A stretch of 64,000 nucleotides of DNA from Psychroflexus tropicus DSM 15496. Its GTDB lineage: Bacteria > Bacteroidota > Bacteroidia > Flavobacteriales > Flavobacteriaceae. This document shows positions 44,796 through 53,739 of the stretch, piece after piece; positions within the stretch are counted from its first letter, which is position 1, and every line of letters begins with the position of its first letter. The notes under the pieces are model-generated. The model saw nothing but the letters and a program-made list of their open reading frames with translations, was not told where the DNA came from and did not search any database. The position numbers and the translations under genes are program-made. Location of the stretch: contig NZ_KB905343.1 in NCBI RefSeq assembly GCF_000378765.1, positions 252,914 through 316,913 of the forward strand. The letters run 5' to 3'.

Positions 44796-45356
44796 ATGAG
44801 GACCACTTGTTTTACATTACTACTTTTTTTCGTTTTGACATCTACTTTTTCTCAAACCAAAATCGCAGGGGTTGAGCTTCCAGCAACTTACCAGATTAAG
44901 GATCAGAATCTAAGGCTTAACGGAGCAGGCGTAAGAGAAAAATTCTGGATGGATCTCTATGCCGGAGGTCTTTATGTCTCCAGTAAACTCTCTAGTGGAA
45001 AAGAGGTTTTGAATGCTGATTCTCCTATGGTTATTAAAATACACATTGTTTCTGGTTTAATTTCAAGTGATAAAATGAGTTCTGCAGTAGAAGAAGGCTT
45101 CGAAAACTCAACAAAAGGCCATCTTGAAGAGTTAAGGGTTAAAATTGACAAATTCAAATCCTTTTTTTCTGAAGAAATAAATAAGAATGACGTTTTTGAT
45201 ATTGCTTATTCTCCAGCAGATGGGATAATGGTGTTCAAAAACAACAAAGAACTCGGACATATTGAGGGCTACAAATTTAAAAAGGCTCTTTTTGGAATTT
45301 GGTTTGGCGACCAACCTGCAGATAAGGACTTAAAGGAAGGAATGCTTAATATTTAA
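44796..45356 (+). CDS. Secreted chalcone-isomerase-like protein
   Basis: 186 aa with a signal peptide ending at TSTFSQ. The chalcone isomerase-like fold is suggested by KIAGVELPATYQI, NGAGVREKFWMDLYAGGLYV and a C-terminal KKALFGIWFGDQPAD. Bacterial members bind fatty acids or related ligands rather than flavonoids. It is cotranscribed with nadC, yihY and the DUF2147 gene. Confidence 0.85.
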   Translation: MRTTCFTLLLFFVLTSTFSQTKIAGVELPATYQIKDQNLRLNGAGVREKFWMDLYAGGLYVSSKLSSGKEVLNADSPMVIKIHIVSGLISSDKMSSAVEEGFENSTKGHLEELRVKIDKFKSFFSEEINKNDVFDIAYSPADGIMVFKNNKELGHIEGYKFKKALFGIWFGDQPADKDLKEGMLNI

Positions 45357-45359
45357 TCG

Positions 45360-45785
45360 ATGAAATTATTTATACTATATTTTGGCTTGCTTTGTGGAAG
45401 TCTTGTAAACGCCCAAGACGTTGTAGGCGAATGGAAAACGATTGACGATGATTCTGGTGTTGCCAAATCTATTGTAGAAATTTACAAAGAGGAAGGTAAA
45501 CTTTATGGTAAAGTAAAAAAAATACTCAGAGAAGATAAACGAGATGTACGTTGTACAAAATGTAAAGGACAACGTAAGAATCAAAAAGTTGAAGGTATGG
45601 TTATTCTGAGGAATCTTACCGAAGAGGATGGAGAATATACAGGTGGAACGATTACGGATCCAGAAAACGGAAAAAGCTACGATGCTAAAATTTGGATTGA
45701 TGAGGACCAGCCTAACACCTTAATGGTGAGAGGGTATGTTTCATTCTTGTATAGGACGCAAGAATGGAAAAGAGTTACCGACTGA
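45360..45785 (+). CDS. DUF2147 secreted protein
   Basis: 141 aa with a signal peptide (ending VNAQ). DUF2147 is recognised from GEWKTIDDDSGVAKSIVEI near the start, a CTKCKG pair of cysteines, GTITDPENGKSY, and the closing RGYVSFLYRTQEWKRV. The fold is a lipocalin-like barrel; no enzymatic role is known. It is 19 bases before priA. Confidence 0.85.
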   Translation: MKLFILYFGLLCGSLVNAQDVVGEWKTIDDDSGVAKSIVEIYKEEGKLYGKVKKILREDKRDVRCTKCKGQRKNQKVEGMVILRNLTEEDGEYTGGTITDPENGKSYDAKIWIDEDQPNTLMVRGYVSFLYRTQEWKRVTD

Positions 45786-45804
45786 GTGATTAGAAATTAA
45801 ATTT

Positions 45805-48267
45805 ATGCCATTCTTCATTGATGTTATCGTTCCCCTGCCTTTAGAACAAAGGTTCACCTATTCTATTACAGATGAAGAGCAACGAAGGCTTAAAGTAGGA
45901 ATGCGAGTAGCCGTTCCTTTTGGGAAAAGAAAAGTCTATACAGCAATAGTTGCTAAAATTCATCAGACTCCGCCATTACGCTATGATGCAAAGCCTACAG
46001 AGGAGGTACTAGAAGATCAACCTACAATCACGGCACATCAACTGAAACTTTGGAAGTGGATGAGTAACTACTACTTATGTACAGAGGGAGAAATTTTGAG
46101 ATCTGCTCTGCCAAGTGCGCTTCTAATCGAAAGTGAAACCGTTGTTGAACCTCATCCAGATTTTAATCTTGATCTAATAGATGATATTGAAACCTTAAGT
46201 GATCAGGAATACTTGATATTACAAGCGCTTCAAAAACAAAGTTTACTTAAGATTGGTGAGATCATTTCTATTCTAGATAAGAAAACCATCTTCCCCGTGA
46301 TCAACGCAATGGCAGAAAAATCTTATATTTTAGTTAACCAGGAACTGAATAAGCAATATAAGCCAAAGCTTCAAAAATACTTAAGATTGGCAGATCAGTA
46401 CTCTTCTGAAGCTGATTTACCTACATTATTAAATCAGCTTGAAAAAGCAAAAAAACAAAAAGAAGCCTTATTACAATTCTTCAATTTCAAAGCTAAAACT
46501 CAAAAGCCCATTTCTAAAAAACTTTTGAAAGAAAAGGCAGGAGTGTCTGCATCTGTGGTTAAATCCTTGATAGACAAATCTATACTGGAAGAATATTATA
46601 TCAAAAAAGATCGAGTAGAACATCATGCGGAGGCGATTGATTCAGAAATTCAGCTTAATGAATATCAAGAAGCCGCCTTATCCCAAATTCAACAGGGATT
46701 TGAAGAATTACACGTTTGTTTATTACAAGGCGTCACTTCATCGGGAAAAACTGAAGTCTATATTAAGCTAATTGAAACGGCCATAAAAAAAGGGGAGCAG
46801 GTTTTATATCTGTTGCCGGAAATTGCACTAACCACTCAATTAATTAAAAGATTACAAGATTATTTTGGTGATGAAGTATTAGTCTATCATAGCAAATATT
46901 CGGTAAACGAAAGAGTAGAAGTATACAGGCATTTACTGAATCGTACCAAGGGCAAAATTGTAATAGGAGCCAGGTCTTCAGTGTTCCTGCCTTTTAAAAA
47001 TCTAGGACTTGTTGTCGTAGATGAATCTCATGAAACAAGTTTTAAACAATTTGACCCTGCGCCGAGATACCATGCCAGAGATACTGCTATAGTGCTAGCT
47101 TCTATTTTTGGTGCTAAAACCCTACTTGGGACAGCGACCCCAAGCTTAGAAAGTTTTTACAACGTCAAACAAGAAAAATATGCTTTTGCGAAATTATCCA
47201 AACGCTTCGGGAATGTCGTACCACCAAAAGTGGAGTTAGTAGATTTGAAGGATCAGCAGCGAAAGCAAAAAATGACTGGTCATTTTTCTGAAACGCTCTT
47301 AAAAGCAATAGAATCTACCTTAAAAGAAGGACAGCAAATCATTCTGTTTCAGAACAGAAGGGGATATTCTCCCATTCTAGAGTGCAATACCTGTGGACAT
47401 GCTCCGCAATGTCCAAATTGCGATGTAAGCTTGACTTACCATAAACATAATAATAGTCTACGATGTCACTACTGCGGCTATCATATTGCTATGCAAACTA
47501 AATGTATGGCCTGTGGTTCCACAGATGTGACCACAAAAGGATTTGGTACAGAACAAATTGAAACAGAACTAAATGCTTTATTCGAAGATAAAGTGATTAA
47601 GCGTATGGATTTGGATACGACACGAGGAAAATATGCTTATGAAAAACTCATCTCCTCTTTTGAAAACCGAGAGATTGATATTTTAGTTGGCACGCAGATG
47701 CTTACTAAGGGTTTAGATTTTAGGCATGTAAAGCTTGTAGGAGTTATGAATGCTGATAGTTTGTTGAATTTCCCAGATTTCAGAGCTCACGAGAAAAGTT
47801 TTCAGCTGTTGGTACAGGTGGCTGGCAGAGCAGGGCGTACAGAGGAACAGGGTCAAGTTCTCATTCAAACTTATAATCCTTACCATAGAATTTTACAACA
47901 AGTTACCACCAATAGCTATGATGAAATGTTCAAGGAGCAGCTTGATCAGAGAAGGCATTTTAAGTACCCTCCTTTATTCAGGATGATAAAAATTACTTTT
48001 AGGTCTAGAGATTTAAATAAGATGAATGAAGCTTCAGATTGGTTGGCCTTATTTTACAGACAAATTTTTAAAGCCAATGTTCTAGGCCCGGAGTTTCCTG
48101 CTATTTCTAGGATAAGAAATGAATATCATAAAAATATCTTGATTAAGATACCTCCAGAACAGTCCCTTTCTAAGACCAAGTCTTATGTTAAATCTGGGAT
48201 AGATAAATTTAAATCGATCGCTCAATTTAGATCCATTAAGGTTCAGGCAAACGTCGACCCATATTAG
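45805..48267 (+). CDS. priA: Primosomal protein N' (replication restart helicase)
   Basis: 820 aa. N-terminal 3'-DNA-binding domain (VPLPLEQRFTYSI, MRVAVPFGKRK), helicase motifs GVTSSGKTEVY and VVDESHETSFKQFDP, and a zinc-binding insert with eight cysteines (CNTCGHAPQCPNC through CMACG), then helicase motifs GTQMLTKGLDF and QVAGRAGRT. It reloads the replisome at stalled forks. It is the last gene of the nadC operon or has a promoter within the preceding gene. Confidence 0.96.
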   Translation: MPFFIDVIVPLPLEQRFTYSITDEEQRRLKVGMRVAVPFGKRKVYTAIVAKIHQTPPLRYDAKPTEEVLEDQPTITAHQLKLWKWMSNYYLCTEGEILRSALPSALLIESETVVEPHPDFNLDLIDDIETLSDQEYLILQALQKQSLLKIGEIISILDKKTIFPVINAMAEKSYILVNQELNKQYKPKLQKYLRLADQYSSEADLPTLLNQLEKAKKQKEALLQFFNFKAKTQKPISKKLLKEKAGVSASVVKSLIDKSILEEYYIKKDRVEHHAEAIDSEIQLNEYQEAALSQIQQGFEELHVCLLQGVTSSGKTEVYIKLIETAIKKGEQVLYLLPEIALTTQLIKRLQDYFGDEVLVYHSKYSVNERVEVYRHLLNRTKGKIVIGARSSVFLPFKNLGLVVVDESHETSFKQFDPAPRYHARDTAIVLASIFGAKTLLGTATPSLESFYNVKQEKYAFAKLSKRFGNVVPPKVELVDLKDQQRKQKMTGHFSETLLKAIESTLKEGQQIILFQNRRGYSPILECNTCGHAPQCPNCDVSLTYHKHNNSLRCHYCGYHIAMQTKCMACGSTDVTTKGFGTEQIETELNALFEDKVIKRMDLDTTRGKYAYEKLISSFENREIDILVGTQMLTKGLDFRHVKLVGVMNADSLLNFPDFRAHEKSFQLLVQVAGRAGRTEEQGQVLIQTYNPYHRILQQVTTNSYDEMFKEQLDQRRHFKYPPLFRMIKITFRSRDLNKMNEASDWLALFYRQIFKANVLGPEFPAISRIRNEYHKNILIKIPPEQSLSKTKSYVKSGIDKFKSIAQFRSIKVQANVDPY

Positions 48268-48348
48268 TATTTAGATCTATAATATAATATAGCTAGATAG
48301 TAGAATGTAGTTTTATATTAGTTTGTATTTTTATCAAAAATAACTGAG

Positions 48349-49293
48349 ATGACTATAACTCAACTTAATTACGTACTTGCTGTAGCAGAATACAAAAACT
48401 TTACGAAAGCTTCAGAAAAGGTGTTTGTGACTCAGCCTACACTTAGTATGCAGGTTCAAAAATTGGAAGAGGAGTTAAACGTCAAGATTTTTGATAGAAC
48501 AAAAAAGCCGATTAAACTCACTCCCGTTGGTGAAAAGATTATAGAGCAGGCTAAAAATATAGTTAATGAAAGTGTTAGAATTCAGGATATTGTAGATCAG
48601 CAAAAAGGCTTCGTAGGTGGAGAGTTCAAATTAGGAATTATCCCAACGGTAATGCCAACCTTGCTGCCGATGTTTTTAAATAATTTCATCAAAAAGTATC
48701 CAAAAATCAATCTCAAAATTGAAGAATTACATACAGAGGTAATTATTGAAAAGCTTAAGGAGGGACATCTAGATGCCGGGATTGCCGCCACTCCTTTAGC
48801 CGATGAAAAAATAATAGAGAGGCCCTTATATTACGAGCCATTTATGGCATATATTCCTCCACAACACAGATTATTTCAGCAAAAAGAGCTTGTTTCAGAT
48901 GATTTGGATGTAGATGAAGTTTTACTTCTTGAGGACGGGCACTGTTTTAAAGACAATATTCTTAATCTTTGTAAAAGTGTTCAAAATCATCCTGATCAAA
49001 AGAAATTTTATCTGGAAAGCGGAAGTTTTGAGACCCTAATCAAACTTTCAGATGAAGGCTTAGGTATGACTTTACTACCTTATCTACATACCTTAGATTT
49101 AAAATCTGAAAAACAAGAGCATGTCAAATTCTTCAAAAAGCCTTATCCTTCAAGAGAAATAAGCATTGTCCATCATCAAAATGAATTGAAATCGCATATC
49201 ATAAAAGCGCTACATGATTCTATCAGTTCTATAGTGAAAGCAGCTATTCAATTTCAGGACATTCAGATTATAAGTCCGTTGAATAATCATTAA
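48349..49293 (+). CDS. oxyR: OxyR-type LysR hydrogen-peroxide regulator
   Basis: 314 aa. The N-terminal winged helix is standard LysR (FTKASEKVFVTQPTLSMQVQ, exactly 20). The redox pair is in LLEDGHCFKDNILNLCKS: Cys199 and Cys208, the same positions as in E. coli OxyR, so peroxide sensing by a disulfide is expected. The C-terminal domain ends in a helix. No katE or ahpC is nearby in the window; regulation of the downstream SulP gene is possible but not shown. Confidence 0.9.
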   Translation: MTITQLNYVLAVAEYKNFTKASEKVFVTQPTLSMQVQKLEEELNVKIFDRTKKPIKLTPVGEKIIEQAKNIVNESVRIQDIVDQQKGFVGGEFKLGIIPTVMPTLLPMFLNNFIKKYPKINLKIEELHTEVIIEKLKEGHLDAGIAATPLADEKIIERPLYYEPFMAYIPPQHRLFQQKELVSDDLDVDEVLLLEDGHCFKDNILNLCKSVQNHPDQKKFYLESGSFETLIKLSDEGLGMTLLPYLHTLDLKSEKQEHVKFFKKPYPSREISIVHHQNELKSHIIKALHDSISSIVKAAIQFQDIQIISPLNNH

Positions 49294-49374
49294 TGACTGA
49301 TTACTTCAAAGTTAAGTGCAATTCAGCATAATTAATTTAAAGCTTAATCCTCTTTTTAATCTGTTTTAAAAGCC

Positions 49375-49382
49375 TAAATTTG
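49375..49382 (+). promoter_or_regulatory. -7 box TAAATTTG upstream of the SulP gene
   Basis: TAAATTTG lies 103 bases before ATG 49486, so a leader of about 100 bases is expected. I see no riboswitch-like fold in that leader. Confidence 0.45.
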
Positions 49383-49485
49383 CAATTTTTTTAAAAAGGC
49401 GATCACTTTTGATAATTGTGTTAGTGATACATCATTATTTAGGTATCGTTTAAACGCTGAAGGTACATATCATTAAAATATACAG

Positions 49486-50979
49486 ATGAAAAAGCTGATT
49501 AACCTATTTGATTTTAAACAAAAAGTCGATTATAAAATTGAAGTTTTATCCGGCTTAACAGTTGCTTTAGCCCTTATACCAGAATCTATTGCCTTTTCTT
49601 TTATTGCAGGTCTATCCCCTCTCACTGGTTTGTATGCCTCGTTTGTTATGGCACTCGTCACCTCTATTTTTGGTGGACGTCCAGGAATGATTTCTGGAGC
49701 CACAGGTGCTGTGGCCGTTGTACTTGTGAGTCTTTCAATGGAATTTGGGGTCGAATATATTTTTGCAGCCGTTATACTGGCTGGGTTATTACAGGCTGCA
49801 GCAGGTTTGCTTAAGCTGGGTAAACTCATGCGACTTGTGCCACATCCTGTCATTTTTGGATTTGTGAATGGTCTTGCGATTATCATTTTTATGTCTCAGT
49901 TAGATCAGTTTAAAGATGCTTCCGGAGCCTGGTTAACGGGAAGTAATTTGTTTATCATTTTAGGTTTGGTAGTCTTAACGATGCTCATCATCTGGTTATT
50001 ACCAAAACTGACGAGAGCGGTTCCAGCGTCTCTGGTGGCGATTTTAGTAGTTTTTGCAATTGTTTATTTTGGAGATATCACAACCAATACAGTTGGGGAT
50101 CTGGCCAGTATTAGTGGTGGATTTCCACCTTTCCATATTCCAGACTTTCCTTTTACATTTGAAGCCTTTTTAATTATACTGCCTTATTCAGCCATTATTG
50201 CTGGTGTTGGACTAATTGAAAGTCTTCTTACCTTAAATATTGTGGACGAGATTACCGAAACGAGAGGTAATGGTAACCGGGAAGCTATTGCACAGGGGAG
50301 CGCCAACATTATTTCTGGTTTCTTTTCTGGAATGGGTGGATGCGCCATGTTAGGACAGAGTTTAATTAATATTTCCAACGGTGCTAGGGCGAGATTGTCT
50401 GGTATCGTTGCTGCGGTAGCTTTACTGGCCTTTATTATGTTTGGGTCTGGTATTATAGAACAAATGCCCATGGCCGCCCTTACAGGCCTTATGATCATGG
50501 TGGCGATTGGAACCTTTGAATGGGCAAGTTTAAAAACCTTTAGACGAATGCCAAAATCTGACGTTCTAGTGATGGTACTGGTTACTTTGGTGACCATCAT
50601 ACTCCACAACTTAGCTTTAGCTGTTTTGGTAGGTGTTATCATCGCCGCTCTGGTGTTTGCCTGGGATAATGCTAAGCGCATTAGAGCTAGAAAGCGAGTT
50701 GATGAAAACGGAGCCAAACACTATGAAATTTACGGACCTTTGTTTTTTGGTTCTACTACAGTATTTGCAGATAAGTTTGATGTGATGAATGATCCTCAAG
50801 AAATTATCATTGATTTTAAAGAGAGTCGAGTAGTGGATATGTCTGCCATTGAAGCGCTTAATAAGATCACCGAGCGTTATCAAAAAGTAAATAAGAAAGT
50901 TTATCTCCAAAATTTAACAACTGACTCAAAAGCTCTATTGGTAAAAGCAGATAAATTAATTGAGGTCAATATTCTTTAA
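49486..50979 (+). CDS. SulP-family anion transporter with C-terminal STAS domain
   Basis: 497 aa. The SLC26/SulP signature is present: ALALIPESIAFSFIAGLSPLTGLYASF near the N-terminus (residues 29-55, shown over several short motifs), GRPGMISGATGAVAVV, and GMGGCAMLGQSLINI. About 10-12 membrane helices precede a STAS domain (about residues 410-497, IIDFKESRVVDMSAIEAL). Substrates in this family are sulfate, bicarbonate or other anions; sequence does not decide. It is preceded by oxyR. Confidence 0.9.
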   Translation: MKKLINLFDFKQKVDYKIEVLSGLTVALALIPESIAFSFIAGLSPLTGLYASFVMALVTSIFGGRPGMISGATGAVAVVLVSLSMEFGVEYIFAAVILAGLLQAAAGLLKLGKLMRLVPHPVIFGFVNGLAIIIFMSQLDQFKDASGAWLTGSNLFIILGLVVLTMLIIWLLPKLTRAVPASLVAILVVFAIVYFGDITTNTVGDLASISGGFPPFHIPDFPFTFEAFLIILPYSAIIAGVGLIESLLTLNIVDEITETRGNGNREAIAQGSANIISGFFSGMGGCAMLGQSLINISNGARARLSGIVAAVALLAFIMFGSGIIEQMPMAALTGLMIMVAIGTFEWASLKTFRRMPKSDVLVMVLVTLVTIILHNLALAVLVGVIIAALVFAWDNAKRIRARKRVDENGAKHYEIYGPLFFGSTTVFADKFDVMNDPQEIIIDFKESRVVDMSAIEALNKITERYQKVNKKVYLQNLTTDSKALLVKADKLIEVNIL

Positions 50980-51064
50980 GAGCAGGATCCAAGTCTTACT
51001 TTCTACTAAAATCTGAGTTGAACTTAACGATTTTAAACTCTTACTTTGAGCTAATTTGAATCGA

Positions 51065-51505
51065 CTATCTACTTAGCTTGTTAACTTTAGTAGTATCTTC
51101 TTCGTGGTATTGAATAGTTACGCTTTTTTTACCCCATTCTTTAGCTGCTTCTTCGTCAAGACCCATGTATACATCTATTTTCTTCTCCCAGCGTTTATTC
51201 ATTTTATCCTTGACAATATAGTTGCCTTCGAGGCCTTCTATTTTGACGCTATCGTTATGACTTAGTCCCATTTTAATAAGATCACGGGAAACAGCAATAG
51301 CTTTTTCGCCTGGAACTAGTGTATCTCCCCAGGCTGCAAGTCCGATATTACCTTTTTTAGTCTGGCTTTCAACCGAATTGTAAGCTGTCGCTGTCACTTC
51401 AATTTTTACATTGTAATCGTCTTCTTTAGTGTTTTTACATCCGTAAATTAAAAGCGCAAAAGCACTAAAGACTACTAAAAATTTCTTACAATTTATCATA
51501 AACAT
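51065..51505 (-). CDS. 3D-domain lipoprotein (possible lytic/peptidoglycan-binding)
   Basis: 146 aa from ATG 51505 (an AAGGA precedes it). A hydrophobic segment ends in LIYGC, a lipidation site. The 3D fold begins at VTATAYNSVESQTKKG and includes VPGEKAIAVSRDLIKMG and VKDKMNKRWEKKIDVYMG, where the aspartates of the domain (two of the three) can be seen. 3D domains occur in MltA-like lytic transglycosylases and RlpA-like proteins. The third acidic residue is not obvious, so activity is uncertain. It is convergent with the SulP gene. Confidence 0.75.
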   Translation of the reverse strand: MFMINCKKFLVVFSAFALLIYGCKNTKEDDYNVKIEVTATAYNSVESQTKKGNIGLAAWGDTLVPGEKAIAVSRDLIKMGLSHNDSVKIEGLEGNYIVKDKMNKRWEKKIDVYMGLDEEAAKEWGKKSVTIQYHEEDTTKVNKLSR

Positions 51506-51697
51506 CTTTTCCTTCAATATAGCTATTATTGTAGACTAACTTAGTTAATGCCATCATAAGCCTTTTTCAGTTTTCAATTAGTTTTAGATATGAGTTGCTA
51601 AGTCGATGTATTTGTGTTAGCTTGACTTTTTATAACTAATGGGTATGCTACATTTCATTCGCATGAATAGAATTGTCGACTTTTAAAATTAATTATC

Positions 51698-52771
51698 ATG
51701 ATGCTTTTTTTTCGCTTTTGCTTACTTATTTTCATAATCACATCTTTTAGTACATCTGCACAACAGGATTCATTATCAACTGCTTCTAAAGACTTAAAAA
51801 TTGGCGTATTCATCACGCCTCCTTTTGTTATGGAAGATAAAGGGTCTTTATCGGGCTTGAGTATTTCCTCCTGGGAGTTAGTCAATAAAGACTTGCAAAT
51901 GTCTTATGAGTATATTCAATACGAGTCCTTGAAAGCTTTATTGGAAGGAGTAGAGAAGGGCGAAGTGGATTTCAGTATCAACCCAGTAACCGTGACCGAT
52001 AGCCGGATGAAACGTTTAGATTTTTCGCAACCTTATTTTATTTCTAAAACAGCCATTGCTAAACGAACCGAAAACCAAACCTGGACTTTTATCAAAAACC
52101 TTTGGAGCTGGAATTTTATTTCTGCAGTTCTGATTTTGATCACAGTCATATTCATATTTGGAGTGCTGGTTTGGTTATTTGAAAGACGAAAAAACAAAGA
52201 AGAATTTGGAGGAAAGGGTTTGAGTGGTATCAAAGAAGGATTTTGGTGGAGCGCTGTAACCATGACAACGGTAGGTTATGGAGACAAATCTCCACGAACC
52301 ACGGGAGGTCGGATTGTCGGACTGGTCTGGATGTTTGCAGCTATCATTATGATATCAAGTTTAACGGCTGGTATTGCTTCTGCCTTAACGGTTCAAAACA
52401 TCAATAATAGCATTACATCTGTTGAGGATTTAAGTAAGTTTAAAACGACCACGGTAGCCAATTCCAGTGCAGAAGAATTACTGGAGCTTTACGGTATTGA
52501 ATCACAGAGTGTTTTTGACGAAAAAGCTGGCGTTCAACAGTTGCTGGATAAGGAAACGGATGTTTTTGTATACGACGAACCTATCATAAGCTATGAAATA
52601 CAACAAAGAGAACTTTCAGATAAGATTGAAATACTTCCCAGAACTCTAAAAAAAGATTACTACAGTTACACTTTTCCTAAAGAGTCTAATTTATTATCTC
52701 AAATTGATCCTATCCTTGTAAGTACTTTAAAAATTATGGAGTGGAGTAAATTGTTAGAGAAATATCAATAG
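51698..52771 (+). CDS. GluR0-like ligand-gated potassium channel
   Basis: 357 aa. A signal peptide (residues 1-21) leads into a periplasmic-binding-type domain (KIGVFITPPFVMED through YFISKTAIAKR, residues about 33-123), then a pore module with TM1 (139-160), a re-entrant loop with the potassium filter TVGYGD (191-196), and TM2 (205-230), then the second half of the ligand-binding domain. That order, with a split binding domain, is the arrangement of prokaryotic ionotropic glutamate receptors such as Synechocystis GluR0. The ligand is probably an amino acid, by family. The gene stands alone. Confidence 0.85.
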   Translation: MMLFFRFCLLIFIITSFSTSAQQDSLSTASKDLKIGVFITPPFVMEDKGSLSGLSISSWELVNKDLQMSYEYIQYESLKALLEGVEKGEVDFSINPVTVTDSRMKRLDFSQPYFISKTAIAKRTENQTWTFIKNLWSWNFISAVLILITVIFIFGVLVWLFERRKNKEEFGGKGLSGIKEGFWWSAVTMTTVGYGDKSPRTTGGRIVGLVWMFAAIIMISSLTAGIASALTVQNINNSITSVEDLSKFKTTTVANSSAEELLELYGIESQSVFDEKAGVQQLLDKETDVFVYDEPIISYEIQQRELSDKIEILPRTLKKDYYSYTFPKESNLLSQIDPILVSTLKIMEWSKLLEKYQ

Positions 52772-52791
52772 TGTTTATTTACATCTAACCT

Positions 52792-52881
52792 ATGACTAAA
52801 AAGCAAAGAAGACTAGGGCAATTGCGAATTGTCCTTACTATCCTACAAGCAGTATCTGTCATATTTTTTATTTTTTTTTGA
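52792..52881 (+). CDS. 29-aa basic and hydrophobic peptide (tentative)
   Basis: ATG 52792 to TGA 52881. It has a basic start (MTKKQRRLGQLR) and a hydrophobic end (FFIFF), so it could insert in a membrane. It begins 20 bases after the channel gene. No ribosome-binding sequence is visible, and it may be chance; I include it because it follows in the same direction and has a plausible membrane topology. Confidence 0.3.
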   Translation: MTKKQRRLGQLRIVLTILQAVSVIFFIFF

Positions 52882-52940
52882 TAACAATTAGATCTGCAAA
52901 TAGTTTTGTAAAGGATAGTAAATTATTTGAAAAAAAAAAA

Positions 52941-53102
52941 ATGATTAAAATAGATACTATTCATTCTGGTGGTGGAAGAAGCGGAGAAACAGCTACTTAT
53001 AGCGGTCATGGCGAACTTTGGGGTGAGCCCAAAGCATTTTTAAGCGGTATTCTCTACGGTACTCACTTAGTTCCAAAAAGCATAAAAACAAGGGCAAAAT
53101 AA
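52941..53102 (+). CDS. 53-aa hypothetical peptide (tentative)
   Basis: An ORF from ATG 52941 preceded by a run of A. The peptide is Gly- and Ser-rich in the first part (GGGRSGETATYSGHGELWGE) and basic at the end (KSIKTRAK). It matches no family I know. Its last codons are part of a long perfect inverted repeat. It may be a remnant at the edge of the accessory region rather than a working gene. Confidence 0.25.
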   Translation: MIKIDTIHSGGGRSGETATYSGHGELWGEPKAFLSGILYGTHLVPKSIKTRAK

Positions 53103-53133
53103 ATGCTCCATTGCATTACGCACCCTTGTTTTT
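53084..53133 (+). terminator. Stem-loop at the left edge of the accessory region
   Basis: AAAAACAAGGG (53084-53094) pairs perfectly with CCCTTGTTTTT (53123-53133) across a 28-base loop. The T end on the plus strand and A end on the minus strand allow termination in either direction. Confidence 0.55.
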
Positions 53134-53725
53134 ACCATTCCTTTCATACAGCTTTATCAAGCAGTATTCCATTCATTTGCTTTTTTACACACGCTGTGTT
53201 CTTCGTTCATAGGTGGCTACTTTGTCTTGTTTGCCATATTCCGACAAGCTCCCTATCGCAAACAATCCACCGCCACCAATAATTTTGCTCGCCTGCGGGT
53301 CGCAGCTGGCTACGGGCAATTTGATTATTTAGCCTACGGCAGTAAGGATGCCCTTGTGTAAGTTGCGTTGCGCTCCGTTATTTTTGTATTAAAAAATAAA
53401 AAAACACTTCGCTCCACTTCACACATAGCTACAAAACGCCTTTATCAAGGCTCTTTTTGTACCACCCTTGCTCCACTCACTGGCGGCTCGCTGAAATGCT
53501 TCGCTTTGGCTCAAGGCTGTTTTTCCTGTGTTTACGCACTTAAACCCCTTAGTTAATTTAGTTCTTCGCCTTCCGCGCGCAAATAAAATGCATCATTCTA
53601 ATCAAGATTTTACTGCGCTTGGATACTCATTTTTATCTGTGCCTTGTTCCGCTACGCTCCACAAACCCCAGTTAAAAATCGAGTTGTTTTTTCTTCAATT
53701 GAAAAGAAAAACGAACTCGATAATG
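53134..53725. other. Non-coding block of unusual composition
   Basis: About 590 bases with no convincing ORF on either strand. It is visibly richer in G and C than its surroundings and has repeated words such as CTTCGCTCC, CGCTCCACTTC, TTGCGCTCCG and GGCTCGCTGAAATGCTTCGC. I found no transposase or terminal inverted repeat. It may be a structured RNA, a decayed mobile element or an intergenic repeat associated with the toxin cassettes. Its end runs into the promoter of the broken toxin gene. Confidence 0.5.
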
Positions 53726-53739
53726 TATCTTTGTTGCCA

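Noticed and set aside
50184-50717. A 177-aa minus-strand open frame
   Set aside because: Antisense to the SulP transporter; composition (many Thr, Ala, Ile, Pro) reflects the mirrored membrane protein.
53084-53133. The long inverted repeat as a mobile-element end
   Set aside because: Only one copy is seen, with no transposase and no duplicated target; a terminator is the simpler reading.
53134-53725. A CRISPR array or tRNA cluster in the GC-richer block
   Set aside because: The repeated words have no regular spacing and no cloverleaf or CCA-ending fold could be drawn.
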